Assembly (NCBI GenBank): GCA_937920635.1
Contig: CAKZUE010000025.1
Span: forward strand, 1-49,842
Source: an uncultured Bryobacteraceae bacterium
GTDB taxonomy: Bacteria; Acidobacteriota; Terriglobia; Bryobacterales; Bryobacteraceae
DNA: 49,842 nt
Direction: 5' to 3'
The position numbers and the translations under genes were made by a program. Shown here piece by piece: positions 17,522-27,071 of the stretch. Each line of letters begins with the position of its first letter. Positions within the stretch are counted from its first letter, which is position 1. The notes under the pieces are model-generated. The model was not told the origin of the DNA. It searched no databases and was given only the letters and a program-made list of their open reading frames with translations.

Positions 17522-18657
17522 ACCTTCGACCAGAGATCGGCGCGCGGATCGCGCGTGTCGTGCCTGGAAAGATCTTTCAGCAGCTCCCGCACGCGCTCGT
17601 CGCGCACGTCCGGAGTTTGCAGCTCGATCTCGACGATCTGATCCCCGCGCGTGTTCTTGCGGGCGTTGAACACGCCCTTTTCGCGCAGCCGGAACTTCTG
17701 TCCGTTCTGCGTGCCCTGCGGGATCTTCAGCAGGGCGCGCCCGTCCACGGTGGGCACTTCGATCCGCGTGCCCAGCCCGGCTTCCCACACCGCCACGGGA
17801 ACGCGGACATAGACGTCGTCGCCCTCGCGCCGGAACAGCGGGTGCTCGTCGACTTTCACCGTGATGTAGAGATCGCCCGGCGGCGCGCCCATCGTGCCCG
17901 CGTTGCCCTTGCCTGCCACGCGCAGCCGCGAGCCCGTGGAGGCGCCGGGCGGGATGCGCACCTCCACCGTCTCGTTCACCGCCACGCGGCCGTCGCCGCC
18001 GCACGCCGGACAGGCGCGCGCCACCCGCCCGCTGCCGCCGCAGCGCGGACAGCTCAGCGAGAAGCGCATGGCGCCAACCATCTGTGTGACGCTCCCGCTG
18101 CCGTTGCACTGGGTGCAGAGGGTGGCGCCGCCGCCGCTCTCCCCCGTGCCCCGGCACGCCTGGCAGGCGTCCAGCCGCGAGACGTTGAGCCGCACCTGCG
18201 TGCCTTTGATCGCCTGCCAGAAGTCGATCTGAAGCGAGTACTCCAGATCAGTGCCCTTTTCCGGCGCGCGGCGCTGCGCCTCGCGCCGCCCGCCGAAGAA
18301 CTGGCCGAACAGGTCGCTGAAGCTCGAACCGAAGCCGCCCTGCGCGCCGCCGAACGTCTCGGAGAAATCGAAGCCGCCGAAGCCGAACCCCTGCGGACCC
18401 GCGCCCGGCTGCCCCGCGCCGGGGAAGCCGGATTCGGAGTAGAACCCGTAGGTGTCATACATTTTGCGCTTCTTGGCGTCGGAGAGGACGTCGTAGGCCT
18501 CCTGCACCGCCTTGAAGCGCTCCTCGGCGGCCTTGTCGCCCGGGTTCAGGTCCGGATGGTACTTGCGGGCCAGCCGGCGGTACGCCTTGCGGATCTCATC
18601 CTGTGAAGCGTCCCGCCGGACCCCGAGCGTTTCATAGTAGTCCTTGCTGGTCGTCAT
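17518..18657 (-). CDS. dnaJ: Chaperone DnaJ, type I (Hsp40)
   Basis: A full type I J-protein of 379 residues. The J domain covers residues 5-70 with HPD at 34-36. A glycine/phenylalanine-rich region (about 71-125) follows. The zinc region contains four CxxCxGxG repeats: [24 protein letters not shown] and CPACGGDG (165-225), then the substrate-binding beta domains. It stimulates the DnaK ATPase and delivers unfolded clients. It lies 33 bp downstream of dnaK and overlaps hspR by 4 bp, so the three form one transcript. No grpE lies in this operon, unlike the actinobacterial arrangement. Confidence 0.96.
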   Translation of the reverse strand: MTTSKDYYETLGVRRDASQDEIRKAYRRLARKYHPDLNPGDKAAEERFKAVQEAYDVLSDAKKRKMYDTYGFYSESGFPGAGQPGAGPQGFGFGGFDFSETFGGAQGGFGSSFSDLFGQFFGGRREAQRRAPEKGTDLEYSLQIDFWQAIKGTQVRLNVSRLDACQACRGTGESGGGATLCTQCNGSGSVTQMVGAMRFSLSCPRCGGSGRVARACPACGGDGRVAVNETVEVRIPPGASTGSRLRVAGKGNAGTMGAPPGDLYITVKVDEHPLFRREGDDVYVRVPVAVWEAGLGTRIEVPTVDGRALLKIPQGTQNGQKFRLREKGVFNARKNTRGDQIVEIELQTPDVRDERVRELLKDLSRHDTRDPRADLWSKV

Positions 18658-18690
18658 AGGCCGGCCCGCCCTGCCTTGCGGTGGTCAGGG

Positions 18691-20601
18691 TTACTTTTTC
18701 TGGTCGTCGACATCGACAAACTCGGCGTCCACGACGTCGTCCTTTTTGGCGCTCTCGGCCTTCGCGCCGGTGGCGCCGTCGCCCGAGGGCTGCTGCGCGC
18801 CGGCGGCGCGGTACATCGCTTCCGCCAGCTTGTGGCTGGCCTGCATCAGCCGGTCCTGGGCGGCCTTGATGCGCTCCAGCCCGCCCTCCTCGATGGCCTT
18901 CTTGGCTTCCGCCACGGCCTCTTCCACGGCGCGGGCGTCGTCGGCCGAGATCTTGTCGCGGTGCTCGCGCAGCATCTTCTCGGCGCTGTAGACGGCGTTG
19001 TCGAGCTGGTTCTTGGCCTCGACCTCCTGGCGCCGGCGCTCGTCTTCGGCGCGGTGCGCATCGGCGTCCTTGGCCATCTTGTCCACCTCGTCCTTGGACA
19101 GGCCCGAGGAAGACGTGATCGTGATCTTCTGCTCGTTGCCCGTCGCGCGGTCCTTGGCGGTCACGTGCAGGATGCCGTTGGCGTCGATGTCGAAGGTCAC
19201 CTCGATCTGCGGCACGCCGCGCGGCGCCGGCGGAATTCCCACCAGTTGGAACACGCCCAGCAGGCGGTTGTCCCGCGCCATGGCGCGCTCTCCCTGGTAG
19301 ACCTTGATCTCCACGCTGGTCTGGTTGTCGCTCGCGGTGGAGAAGACCTCGGACTTCCGCGTCGGAATCGTGGTGTTGCGCTCGATCAGCTTGGTGAACA
19401 CGCCGCCCAGCGTCTCGATGCCCAGCGACAGCGGCGTCACGTCGAGCAGCAGCACATCCTTTACTTCGCCGCCCAGCACGCCGCCCTGCACCGCCGCGCC
19501 CACGGCCACGACCTCGTCCGGGTTCACCGTCTTGTTGGGCTCTTTGCGGAACAGCTCCTTCACCAGTTGCTGCACCCGCGGGATGCGGGTCGAGCCGCCC
19601 ACCAGAACCACTTCATCGATCTGCTCCGGCGTCAGCCCGGCATCGGCCAGCGCCTGTTTGCAGGGCGGGATCGAACGCTGGAGAATGTCCTCGACCATCT
19701 GCTCGAAGCGCGCCCGGGTCAGCGTCTTCACCAGGTGCTTCGGCCCGGTCTGCGGGTCGCCGTAGATGAACGGCAGGTTGATCTCGGTCTCCATGGCCGA
19801 GCTCAGCTCGATCTTCGCTTTCTCAGCCGCTTCCTTCAGGCGCTGCAACGCCATGCGGTCGCGCGACAGGTCGACCCCTTCCTCTTTCTTGAACTCCTCG
19901 ATCAGCCAGTCCACCAGCCGCTGGTCGATGTTGTCGCCGCCCAGGTGCGTGTCGCCGTTGGTGGACTTCACCTCCACCACGCCGTCGCCCACCTCGAGGA
20001 TCGAGATGTCGAACGTGCCGCCGCCGAAGTCATAGACGGCGATCCGCTCTTCCTTCTTCTTGTCCAGACCGTAGGCGAGCGCCGCCGCCGTCGGCTCGTT
20101 GATGATGCGGAGCACCTCGAGGCCCGCGATCTGGCCCGCGTCCTTGGTCGCCTGCCGCTGCGAGTCGTTGAAGTAGGCGGGCACGGTAATCACCGCCTTG
20201 GTCACCTTCTCGCCCAGATACGCCTCGGCCGCCTCCTTCAGCTTGGTCAGGATCATCGCCGAGATCTCGGGTGGCGCGAGCTTTTTGCCCGAAATGTCGA
20301 CGCGCGCGTCCCCGTTCTCGCCCCGCACCACATGGTACGGAACCAGCTTCATCTCCTCGGTCACCTCGTCAAAGCGCCGCCCCATGAAGCGCTTGATCGA
20401 GTAGATCGTGTTCTCCGGGTTGGTGACCGCCTGCCGCTTGGCCACCTGCCCCACAAGCCGGTCGCCGCTCTTGGTGAACGCCACGACCGAGGGCGTCGTC
20501 CGCGCCCCCTCCTGATTCGGGATGACAACAGGCTGCCCCCCCTCCATGACCGCCACCACGGAATTGGTGGTTCCCAGGTCGATGCCAATGATCTTGCTCA
20601 T
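18691..20601 (-). CDS. dnaK: Chaperone DnaK (Hsp70)
   Basis: The 636-residue Hsp70 begins with [16 protein letters not shown] (phosphate loop 1). The second phosphate loop is visible as [11 protein letters not shown], and the linker and substrate domain as [18 protein letters not shown]. It ends in DAEFVDVDD, the usual acidic DnaK tail. I start at ATG 20601, with a GGAATGGAG ribosome-binding site; the open frame upstream to 20685 is leader. Regulation: a near-consensus sigma70 promoter lies at 20678-20706 with a HAIR-like inverted repeat over its -35 and spacer. Confidence 0.97.
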   Translation of the reverse strand: MSKIIGIDLGTTNSVVAVMEGGQPVVIPNQEGARTTPSVVAFTKSGDRLVGQVAKRQAVTNPENTIYSIKRFMGRRFDEVTEEMKLVPYHVVRGENGDARVDISGKKLAPPEISAMILTKLKEAAEAYLGEKVTKAVITVPAYFNDSQRQATKDAGQIAGLEVLRIINEPTAAALAYGLDKKKEERIAVYDFGGGTFDISILEVGDGVVEVKSTNGDTHLGGDNIDQRLVDWLIEEFKKEEGVDLSRDRMALQRLKEAAEKAKIELSSAMETEINLPFIYGDPQTGPKHLVKTLTRARFEQMVEDILQRSIPPCKQALADAGLTPEQIDEVVLVGGSTRIPRVQQLVKELFRKEPNKTVNPDEVVAVGAAVQGGVLGGEVKDVLLLDVTPLSLGIETLGGVFTKLIERNTTIPTRKSEVFSTASDNQTSVEIKVYQGERAMARDNRLLGVFQLVGIPPAPRGVPQIEVTFDIDANGILHVTAKDRATGNEQKITITSSSGLSKDEVDKMAKDADAHRAEDERRRQEVEAKNQLDNAVYSAEKMLREHRDKISADDARAVEEAVAEAKKAIEEGGLERIKAAQDRLMQASHKLAEAMYRAAGAQQPSGDGATGAKAESAKKDDVVDAEFVDVDDQKK

Positions 20602-20677
20602 CTCTCCATTCCCTTTTGTTGCACGGTGTCGGAACTTGCGTTCCCGGGCGCCGCGCCGAGCCGCTGCGCCTGATCGT

Positions 20678-20706
20678 ATTATCAAACTTTAGTGCTTCAT
20701 TGTCAA
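20678..20706 (-). promoter_or_regulatory. Sigma70 promoter of dnaK-dnaJ-hspR
   Basis: On the minus strand, a perfect -35 TTGACA (20706-20701) and a -10 GATAAT (20683-20678) are separated by exactly 17 nt. Transcription would start near 20670, leaving a leader of about 70 nt before the dnaK ATG. Confidence 0.8.
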
Positions 20707-20707
20707 G
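20687..20707 (-). promoter_or_regulatory. HAIR-like HspR operator
   Basis: Read on the minus strand: CTTGACA, 7 nt, ACTAAAG. The HAIR consensus is CTTGAGT-N7-ACTCAAG; the arms here differ at two and one positions and the 7-7-7 geometry is exact. It overlaps the -35 box and most of the spacer, so bound HspR would block RNA polymerase. Confidence 0.72.
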
Positions 20708-20774
20708 TTCTGGAGCCAGAGATGGCCGCCATTTCGTACTTGACCACCATCAAATTGCGCGGCAATACTCTACT

Positions 20775-21590
20775 ATGGCCTGGCGGATCCCACTGATACT
20801 CCTGTTGGCCTGGCTCCTGCTGGTGTGGATCGGCCGGCGCGCGACGTTCCACCCCATCCGCTATCCCAGCGGCTTCTATCAGGAAGCGGCCCGTCTTGGT
20901 GTTGAAGACGTCTGGCTTCGCAGCGGTTCTTACAGGCTCCACGGCTGGTGGAAGCCGCTCCAGGACGCCCCGGCAGCGGTCCTGATCCTTCCTGGCAACA
21001 CCGGCAATGTCAGCTACCGCAGCCGGCACGTCCGCGCCTGGACGGAGGCGGGCGCGGCTTCTCTGGTTCTGGATTACCGGGGCTACGGAAGGAGCGAGGG
21101 CTGGCCGACGGAATCCGGGCTGTACGAGGACGCCATGGCAGGCTACCGGTTCCTGCGGGGGCGTGGTTTCGAGCCCCGCCGCATTCTGCTGCACGGGGAG
21201 TCGCTGGGCACGGCGGCCGCGGCTTTTGTGGCGTCCGTCGAACAGGTGGGGGGAGTCATTCTGGAAGCCCCGTTCCCCTCCGCCAGGGCCGTTGCCCAGA
21301 GGACGATCCCCTTTCTGGGGCCGCTGGCCGTGTGGGGATTCGGGACAGAGGAGCGCGCCGCCCGCTTCCGTTCCCCCCTGCTCGTCATCCACGGAGACGC
21401 CGATGAAGTGATCCCGTTCCGGCTCGGGCGCCGCGTCTTTGACGCCGCTCCCGAACCGAAAGAGTTCTGGGCGATCCGGGGCGCCGGCCACAACGACATC
21501 CCGGAAACCGCCGGCGCCGCCTATCCAGCCCGGCTGCGGGCGTTCCTGGAACAGGTTCTCGAAGGGCGGAACATCGCGCCCGCGCGGTGA
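20775..21590 (+). CDS. Membrane-anchored alpha/beta hydrolase (Bem46/ABHD13-like)
   Basis: The 271-residue protein starts with one membrane helix (PLILLLAWLLLVWIG, 5-20) and continues with an alpha/beta-hydrolase domain. The nucleophile elbow is GESLG with Ser143; the acid is Asp210 in HGDADEVIP and the histidine is His239 in GAGHND. The oxyanion segment is LPGNTGN at 72-78. This arrangement matches the Bem46/ABHD13 group of anchored serine hydrolases, of unknown substrate. It is divergent from dnaK. The promoter is not obvious, and ATG 20775 is preferred to upstream in-frame starts because it opens directly into the anchor. Confidence 0.8.
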   Translation: MAWRIPLILLLAWLLLVWIGRRATFHPIRYPSGFYQEAARLGVEDVWLRSGSYRLHGWWKPLQDAPAAVLILPGNTGNVSYRSRHVRAWTEAGAASLVLDYRGYGRSEGWPTESGLYEDAMAGYRFLRGRGFEPRRILLHGESLGTAAAAFVASVEQVGGVILEAPFPSARAVAQRTIPFLGPLAVWGFGTEERAARFRSPLLVIHGDADEVIPFRLGRRVFDAAPEPKEFWAIRGAGHNDIPETAGAAYPARLRAFLEQVLEGRNIAPAR

Positions 21591-21640
21591 GCGTGGCCCC
21601 CGCGGTTGTGCCGTTCTGCCGGGTTTGATGTGATGGGGCC

Positions 21641-22270
21641 ATGCTGCGCCGATCTTTGTTCGCCGCCGTTCCCCTGCTCGCCGCCGCCCAGGGCGGCAAG
21701 CCCGCCACGCCGCCTCTGGCGGAGGAGATCGAAGCGTTCGGGCTTCGCTGGCAGGTGATCGCCGCTTCCGACTGGAAAGCGGACGGAGACGAACTCCATC
21801 TGATCACCGCCCGCCCGCAGCAGGCCAACCCCCGCCGCCCCATCCAGTTTGCGCTGGCCAAAACCGAGCCGCTGGCGAGCTTCACGCTCGAAGTGGAGGT
21901 CAAGCGCTCTGCGCCGAAGGGGTCGCTGATCCTCGTCTACGCCTGGCAGAAGGACGGCTACTTCAACTACGTTCATCTCTCCGACGATGCCGCCTCGCGC
22001 GTGGAGGTCCACAACGGCGTGTTCCACTGCTTCGGGGGCGACCGCGTCCGCATCAGCCCGCTGGAGGGACCGGGCTCGCTTCCCACCGATGACTGGCACG
22101 CCGTGCGGATGCAATACGACGCCTCGACGGGGCTCGTGCAGGCGTGGGTCGATGGAAAGACCTCGCCGTCGCTGAAAGCCGTGGACCTCAGCCTCGGCGC
22201 GGGGCGCATCGGGCTGGGCAGCTTCTTCAACACCGCTTCGTTCCGGCGTTTCCGGCTGATGCGCGGCTGA
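21641..22270 (+). CDS. Secreted concanavalin-fold protein (DUF1080-like)
   Basis: A signal peptide (MLRRSLFAAVPLLAAAQ) leads into a single beta-sandwich domain of about 190 residues. The strand pattern FTLEVEVKRSAPKGSLILVYAWQ, DGYFNYVHLSDD, DDWHAVRMQYD and VQAWVDGK is characteristic of the DUF1080/LamG lectin-like fold seen in secreted sugar-binding or glycoside-hydrolase-related proteins. No catalytic residues can be assigned. It is the second gene of a same-strand run (20775 to 27046), with gaps of about 50 bp on each side. Confidence 0.65.
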   Translation: MLRRSLFAAVPLLAAAQGGKPATPPLAEEIEAFGLRWQVIAASDWKADGDELHLITARPQQANPRRPIQFALAKTEPLASFTLEVEVKRSAPKGSLILVYAWQKDGYFNYVHLSDDAASRVEVHNGVFHCFGGDRVRISPLEGPGSLPTDDWHAVRMQYDASTGLVQAWVDGKTSPSLKAVDLSLGAGRIGLGSFFNTASFRRFRLMRG

Positions 22271-22322
22271 AGGAGGCGGCGCACATCGCCGCCGCTGCTA
22301 TGCTGGATCTAGACCCTCTGGC

Positions 22323-22919
22323 ATGTTCCTGAAAATCCTGTCCCACCCGGTTCTTGTGAACCTCAACTTCCACATGCCGCTGATCGTCGACCTGCGGCAC
22401 CCGCTGATCCTGCTCACGGGCGAGAACGGCTGCGGCAAGTCCACGCTGCTGCATTCGATCTATTACGCGATGCGCGGCGAGGAGGTGGAAGGCTACGTGT
22501 ACCGGGTCGAGAACAGGATTGAAGCGCCGCGCGTGTTTCTTTTTGATGCCGAGCACCACAACCCGCGCATGCACCTCGAGCTGTTCGAGAACAACCCGCA
22601 GATGCGCGAGTTCATCCAGATGGCGTCGCACGGGCAGGTGATGCTGTCGCTGTTCCGCGAGACCTTCCCGGCGCTGCCCGAGGGCACGATGCTGCTGCTC
22701 GACGAGCCCGAGATGGCGCTGTCGGTCTCCAACCAGCGGCGCATTCTCAAAATGCTGATGGAGCTGGTGGACCAGAAGAAGTTCCGCATCATCTGCGCCA
22801 CGCACTCGCCCGTGCTCATCGACGCGCCCGAGACCTACGTCATCAACCTCGACAACTACATCAACCGCAACGTCCCCGACATGACGCTCGGCGTCGAGGG
22901 CTCCAGCACGATCCAGTGA
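22323..22919 (+). CDS. ABC-type ATPase domain protein (AAA_21-like)
   Basis: A compact 198-residue P-loop ATPase. Walker A is GENGCGKST (33-41), Walker B MLLLDEPEMAL (123-133) and the switch histidine is His161 in ATHSPV. The ABC signature is replaced by ASHGQ (101-105) rather than LSGGQ. There is no transmembrane partner beside it, so it resembles the stand-alone predicted ATPases of the AAA_15/AAA_21 group, not a transporter subunit. Its neighbour is a fatty-acyl ligase/acyltransferase fusion 34 bp downstream. The role is unknown. Confidence 0.75.
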   Translation: MFLKILSHPVLVNLNFHMPLIVDLRHPLILLTGENGCGKSTLLHSIYYAMRGEEVEGYVYRVENRIEAPRVFLFDAEHHNPRMHLELFENNPQMREFIQMASHGQVMLSLFRETFPALPEGTMLLLDEPEMALSVSNQRRILKMLMELVDQKKFRIICATHSPVLIDAPETYVINLDNYINRNVPDMTLGVEGSSTIQ

Positions 22920-22953
22920 CCCGCCGCCGGGGCGGCCGCTACGATGGAGAGGG

Positions 22954-25437
22954 ATGAAGCGCGACACGCTCATCGACTTCTTCTCGTCTGTCGTCGAGCA
23001 GAAGGGCGTCTGCCTGGTCTTCGACGACGGCGCGCGCCCGCGCTCCTACACCTATGAGCAGCTCGGCGCCGCGGCGCGCCGCTTCGCGCTGCGGCTGGCG
23101 GAGGCGGGCGTGGCGCGGGGCGACCGCGTCATCCTGTGGAGCGAAAACCGCCCGGCGTGGATCGCCGCCTTCTGGGGCTGCCTGCTGCGCGGCGCCGCCG
23201 TGGTTCCGATTGACGAGAAACATTCTCCCGACTTTTTGGAGCGCGTCGTCCGCATCACCGCGCCCAAGGCGATCCTGCTCGGCGACGCCGTGCGGCTGCC
23301 GGCGCCGCCTTCCGGCGTTCCCGTCTGGCGGCTCGCGGACCTCGACTGGCGCACGCCCGCGCCCGACGCGCCGCCCGTGGAGATCTCCGCCGGCGACACC
23401 GTGCAGATCCTGTTCACCTCCGGCGCCACCGCCGAGCCCAAGGGCGTTGTCATCACGCACCGGAACATTCTGGCCAATATTGTTCCCGTCGAGCGCGAGA
23501 TCCGGAAGTATCTTCACTACGCGCGCCCGTTCCATCCGATCCGCTTTCTCGACCTGCTCCCGCTGAGCCACATGTTCGGCCAGGCGATGGCCGCATTCAT
23601 TCCGCCGATCCTCGGCGGCACGGTGGTCTTTCTGCGCACGCAGGATCCGCGCGAGATCGTGCGGCAGATCCGCACCCGCCGCATCAGCGTGCTGGTGAGC
23701 GTGCCGCGCATTCTCGAACTGCTGCGCGAGTACATCCTCGCCGTGGCGCCCGTAGCTGCCGAACCGGCGCCGCCGGGCGAGAAGTTCCTGCGGCGCTGGT
23801 GGCGCTACCGCCGCGTGCACCGCCTGTTCGGCTGGAAGTTCTGGAGCTTCATCGTCGGCGGAGCGGCGCTGGACGGCGCGCTGGAGCAGTTCTGGGGCAG
23901 GCTCGGCTACGCCGTCATCCAGGGCTACGGGCTCACGGAAGCCGCGCCGATCGTCACGCTGAACCATCCGTTCCACGCGCGGCAGGGTTCGGTGGGCAAG
24001 CCCATCGCGGGCGTCGAGATCCGCATCGCGCCGGATGGCGAAGTGCTGGTGCGCGGGCCTAACATCACCTCCGGCTACTTCAACGACCCGGAAGCCACGG
24101 CCGAGGCGTTTGAGGACGGCTGGCTGCACACGGGCGACATCGGCGAGCTGGACTCCGACGGAAGGCTCTACATCAAGGGCCGCAAGAAGGAGATGATCGT
24201 CCTCGCCGACGGGCGCAACGTCTTCCCCGAGGACGTGGAGAGGATCCTGAATTCGATTCCGGGCGTGCGCGAGTCGGCGGTGGTGGGCCTGGCCGGCGCG
24301 GGCGGCGAGACCGTCCATGCCGCGCTGGTGCTCGAAGACGGCGCCGACCCAGAAGCCGTGATCCGCGAGGCCAACGCGCACCTGGAAGAGCACCAGAAGA
24401 TCCGCGGCTGCACCGTGTGGCCCGAACCCGAGCTGCCCCGCACCGAGGGCACGCGGAAGCTGAAGCGGCGCGTGATCCGGCAGCGGGTCTCCGGCGCCGC
24501 GCCCGCTTCGGCCCCACAGGCTTCCGAAGATCCCGTGGCCGCCGTTCTGGCCCGCTACGCGGGGGGCCGCGAACTCGCGCCCGACACGCCGATTGAGGGG
24601 CTCGGCCTCAGCTCGCTGGACCGCATCGAGCTGATGGTGGCCCTCGAACAGCGCCTGGGCCGCACGCTGGACGAAGCCGCGTTCGCCTCCGCCCGGACGG
24701 TGGCGGATCTCAAACAGCTCGAAAAGGCGCCCCCTGCGCCGCCGTCTGAGCCATTTGAATTCCCCCGCTGGAGCCGCAGCCGCTGGGCGCACTGGCACCG
24801 CGTCTTCCATCTCAACGCGTGGGTGCTGTGGCTGGCGCGCCTGTTTGCGTGGGTGCGCGTCGAGGGCCGCGAGAATCTGAATGGCGTGGAGGCGCCGGTC
24901 CTGTTCGCCTCCAACCATCAGGGCTATTTCGATACGCCGGTGCTGTTCATCGCCATGCCGTGGAAGTGGCGCCACCGCCTGGCGCCCGCCATGCGCAAGG
25001 AGTTTTTCGACGCGCACTTCCACCCGGAGCGCTTTCCCTGGTGGAAGCGGCTCACCAACTCGCTCAACTACTATCTGGCCTGCCTGGTCTTCAACGCCGT
25101 GCCCATCCCGCAGCGCGAAGCCGGCGCGCGCGACGCGCTGCGCTATCTGGGCGAGCTGGCGGGCGAAGGCTGGTGCCCGCTGATCTTTCCCGAAGGCAAG
25201 CACAGCCGCGACGATTCGATCCTGCCGTTCCTGCCGGGCATCGGCGTGATGGCGGCGCGGCTCGGCATTCCCGTCGTGCCCGTGCGCATCCGGGGCTCGA
25301 ACCGCGTGCTGCATCCGGACTGGAAGTTCCCCCGGCCGGGCATCGTGCGCGTCAGGATCGGCAAGCCGGTTCGGCTGGAAGGCGAAGACCACGCCGCGCT
25401 GGCGCGGCAACTGGAAGAGATCATCCGCGCTCTGTAG
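22954..25437 (+). CDS. Acyl-activating ligase / carrier protein / PlsC-type acyltransferase fusion
   Basis: Three domains lie in one 827-residue chain. Residues 1-510 are an AMP-forming acyl ligase: nucleotide loop TSGATAEPKG at 155-164, GYGLTEA at 324-330, TGDIGELD at 393-400. Residues about 525-592 are an acyl-carrier domain: GLSSLDRIEL, with Ser554 as the predicted phosphopantetheine site. Residues 605-827 are a lysophospholipid acyltransferase: HQGYFD at 655-660 (HX4D) and FPEGKHSRDD from 745. Escherichia coli Aas has acyltransferase then ligase and no carrier, so the order is reversed here. The chain could activate a free fatty acid, hold it as a thioester and pass it to a lysolipid (inference). 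GGAGAGGG precedes the ATG. Confidence 0.87.
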   Translation: MKRDTLIDFFSSVVEQKGVCLVFDDGARPRSYTYEQLGAAARRFALRLAEAGVARGDRVILWSENRPAWIAAFWGCLLRGAAVVPIDEKHSPDFLERVVRITAPKAILLGDAVRLPAPPSGVPVWRLADLDWRTPAPDAPPVEISAGDTVQILFTSGATAEPKGVVITHRNILANIVPVEREIRKYLHYARPFHPIRFLDLLPLSHMFGQAMAAFIPPILGGTVVFLRTQDPREIVRQIRTRRISVLVSVPRILELLREYILAVAPVAAEPAPPGEKFLRRWWRYRRVHRLFGWKFWSFIVGGAALDGALEQFWGRLGYAVIQGYGLTEAAPIVTLNHPFHARQGSVGKPIAGVEIRIAPDGEVLVRGPNITSGYFNDPEATAEAFEDGWLHTGDIGELDSDGRLYIKGRKKEMIVLADGRNVFPEDVERILNSIPGVRESAVVGLAGAGGETVHAALVLEDGADPEAVIREANAHLEEHQKIRGCTVWPEPELPRTEGTRKLKRRVIRQRVSGAAPASAPQASEDPVAAVLARYAGGRELAPDTPIEGLGLSSLDRIELMVALEQRLGRTLDEAAFASARTVADLKQLEKAPPAPPSEPFEFPRWSRSRWAHWHRVFHLNAWVLWLARLFAWVRVEGRENLNGVEAPVLFASNHQGYFDTPVLFIAMPWKWRHRLAPAMRKEFFDAHFHPERFPWWKRLTNSLNYYLACLVFNAVPIPQREAGARDALRYLGELAGEGWCPLIFPEGKHSRDDSILPFLPGIGVMAARLGIPVVPVRIRGSNRVLHPDWKFPRPGIVRVRIGKPVRLEGEDHAALARQLEEIIRAL

Positions 25438-25462
25438 TAAGATGCGCCGGAGGAGGGGCGCC

Positions 25463-27046
25463 ATGACAATGGCGGCATGGCTGTGCCTGGCCGGGCTTGC
25501 CGCTGCCGGCATGGCGGCGCAGCCCGTCAGCCGGTTGGCGCAGGCCGCTTACGAGCGGGGCGTGCGCCTCGAACAGGAGGGGCGGCTCGAAGAGGCGCTT
25601 GCGGCCTTCGACGAAGTGCTGCGGCAGAACCCGAAATCCTCGGCGGCGCAGCGGCGGCGCGCCGGCGTGCTGCTCCGGCTGGAGCGGCTCGACGATGCCG
25701 AAGCCGGCATCTTCCGCGCCCTCGAAATGAACCGCTCCGATCCGGAAGCCCTGAGGCTGCTGGGCGAGCTGCGCCTGAAACGCGGCGACGCGCGCGGCGC
25801 GCTCGAGTCTTTCGATCAGTGCCTGACACTCGGCCATGAGACCTCCGCCTTGCAGCGCGGCCGCGGAGAGGCGCTGGCCGCGCTGGGCAGGAATGAAGAA
25901 GCGCTGGCCGCGCTGGAGCGCGCCATCCGGCTGCGGCTCGACGATCCGCAGCCGTGGCTCGCCCGCGGGCGCGTCCTGGCTTCGCTTGGCCGTCATCACG
26001 ACGCCATCGAAGATTTCGACCGCGCGCTGGCCCTTGATCCGCGCCTTTACGAAGCGCTGTTCGAGCGTGGCCGCTCGCAGGGCGACGCCGCGCGTTTCGA
26101 CCGCGCCGCTGCCGACTTCACCGCCGCCCTCGATGCCGCGCCCGCCCATTGGCCGCGGCGCGCCGAAGCGCTGCTGCTGCGCGGCGCCGCGCGCGAGGTG
26201 CTCGGCGACACCGGCAGCGCGCTGGCTGATTACACGGCGGCGATCGACGCCAGACCGGGCTTTGTCCGGGCGCTTCTGGTGCGCGCTGATCTTTACAGCC
26301 GCCAGGGACGTCACGAAGACGCGCTGGCCGACCGCAACCGCGCGGTGGAAGCCGAGCCCGGCAACGTGGCCGCTCTGGTGGCGCGCGGCGGTTCGCTGCA
26401 CGCGCTGGGCATGCATGAACTCGGGCTGAAGGACCGCACCGCCGCCATTGAGCTCGAGCCTCGCAATCCCCTCGGCTGGCACGCCCGGGGGGCCGCGCTG
26501 TTCCTGTTGGGGAGGTTCGAGGAAGCTGTCCAGGATCTGGAGCGCGCCATCGAACTTTCGCCGGAAGACCCGGACCTGCGCTCGCTCGCCGAACGCGCCC
26601 GTGCGGCCGCGGCGGACCAGCGTTCGGCAGCCGCCAGCGCGGCCGCGGCCCAGACGGCCGAAGCCCGCCCGGACACGCCCTCACCGCCGCCCACGCCTGC
26701 TCCCACGGAGACACAGCCGAAGGCGCCTTTCTCCCCACCTTTGCCCGCTGCTTCTCCCGCGCCGCCGTCCGGTGAAGCGCTTCGCCGCGCCGAAGCCTGC
26801 CACGCCGAGGGCCGCCGCCTCATCCAGCAGGAGCGCTTCGAGCAGGCTCTCGATCCGCTCGCCTGCGCCGTCTCGCTCAACCCCGCTTCGGCTTTAGCCT
26901 GGAACGCGCGCGGCTACGCGCTGATGCGCCTGCGCCGCTACAGGGAAGCCCTTGCCGATTTCGACCGCGCCCTCGCGCTCAAGCCCGATTACGAGAATGC
27001 GCGGCGCAACCGCGACGCCGCGCTGGAGCGCCTCCGCAGTCGATGA
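25463..27046 (+). CDS. Secreted TPR-repeat protein with proline-rich linker
   Basis: ATG 25463 has GGAGGAGGGG ending 4 nt upstream; the earlier ATG at 25442 lacks one. The protein has a signal peptide ending near GMAAQ and about ten TPR units from residue 25 to 380 (EQEGRLEEALAAFDEVLRQNP, RHHDAIEDFDRALALDP and similar). An alanine/proline/glutamate linker (about 380-435) leads to two more TPR units. It has the usual hallmarks of a periplasmic scaffold; the client is unknown. It is last in its run and converges on holA with 25 bp between the stops. Confidence 0.75.
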   Translation: MTMAAWLCLAGLAAAGMAAQPVSRLAQAAYERGVRLEQEGRLEEALAAFDEVLRQNPKSSAAQRRRAGVLLRLERLDDAEAGIFRALEMNRSDPEALRLLGELRLKRGDARGALESFDQCLTLGHETSALQRGRGEALAALGRNEEALAALERAIRLRLDDPQPWLARGRVLASLGRHHDAIEDFDRALALDPRLYEALFERGRSQGDAARFDRAAADFTAALDAAPAHWPRRAEALLLRGAAREVLGDTGSALADYTAAIDARPGFVRALLVRADLYSRQGRHEDALADRNRAVEAEPGNVAALVARGGSLHALGMHELGLKDRTAAIELEPRNPLGWHARGAALFLLGRFEEAVQDLERAIELSPEDPDLRSLAERARAAAADQRSAAASAAAAQTAEARPDTPSPPPTPAPTETQPKAPFSPPLPAASPAPPSGEALRRAEACHAEGRRLIQQERFEQALDPLACAVSLNPASALAWNARGYALMRLRRYREALADFDRALALKPDYENARRNRDAALERLRSR

Positions 27047-27071
27047 TCCGTTCCGGCGCCGCCCTGCCGCC

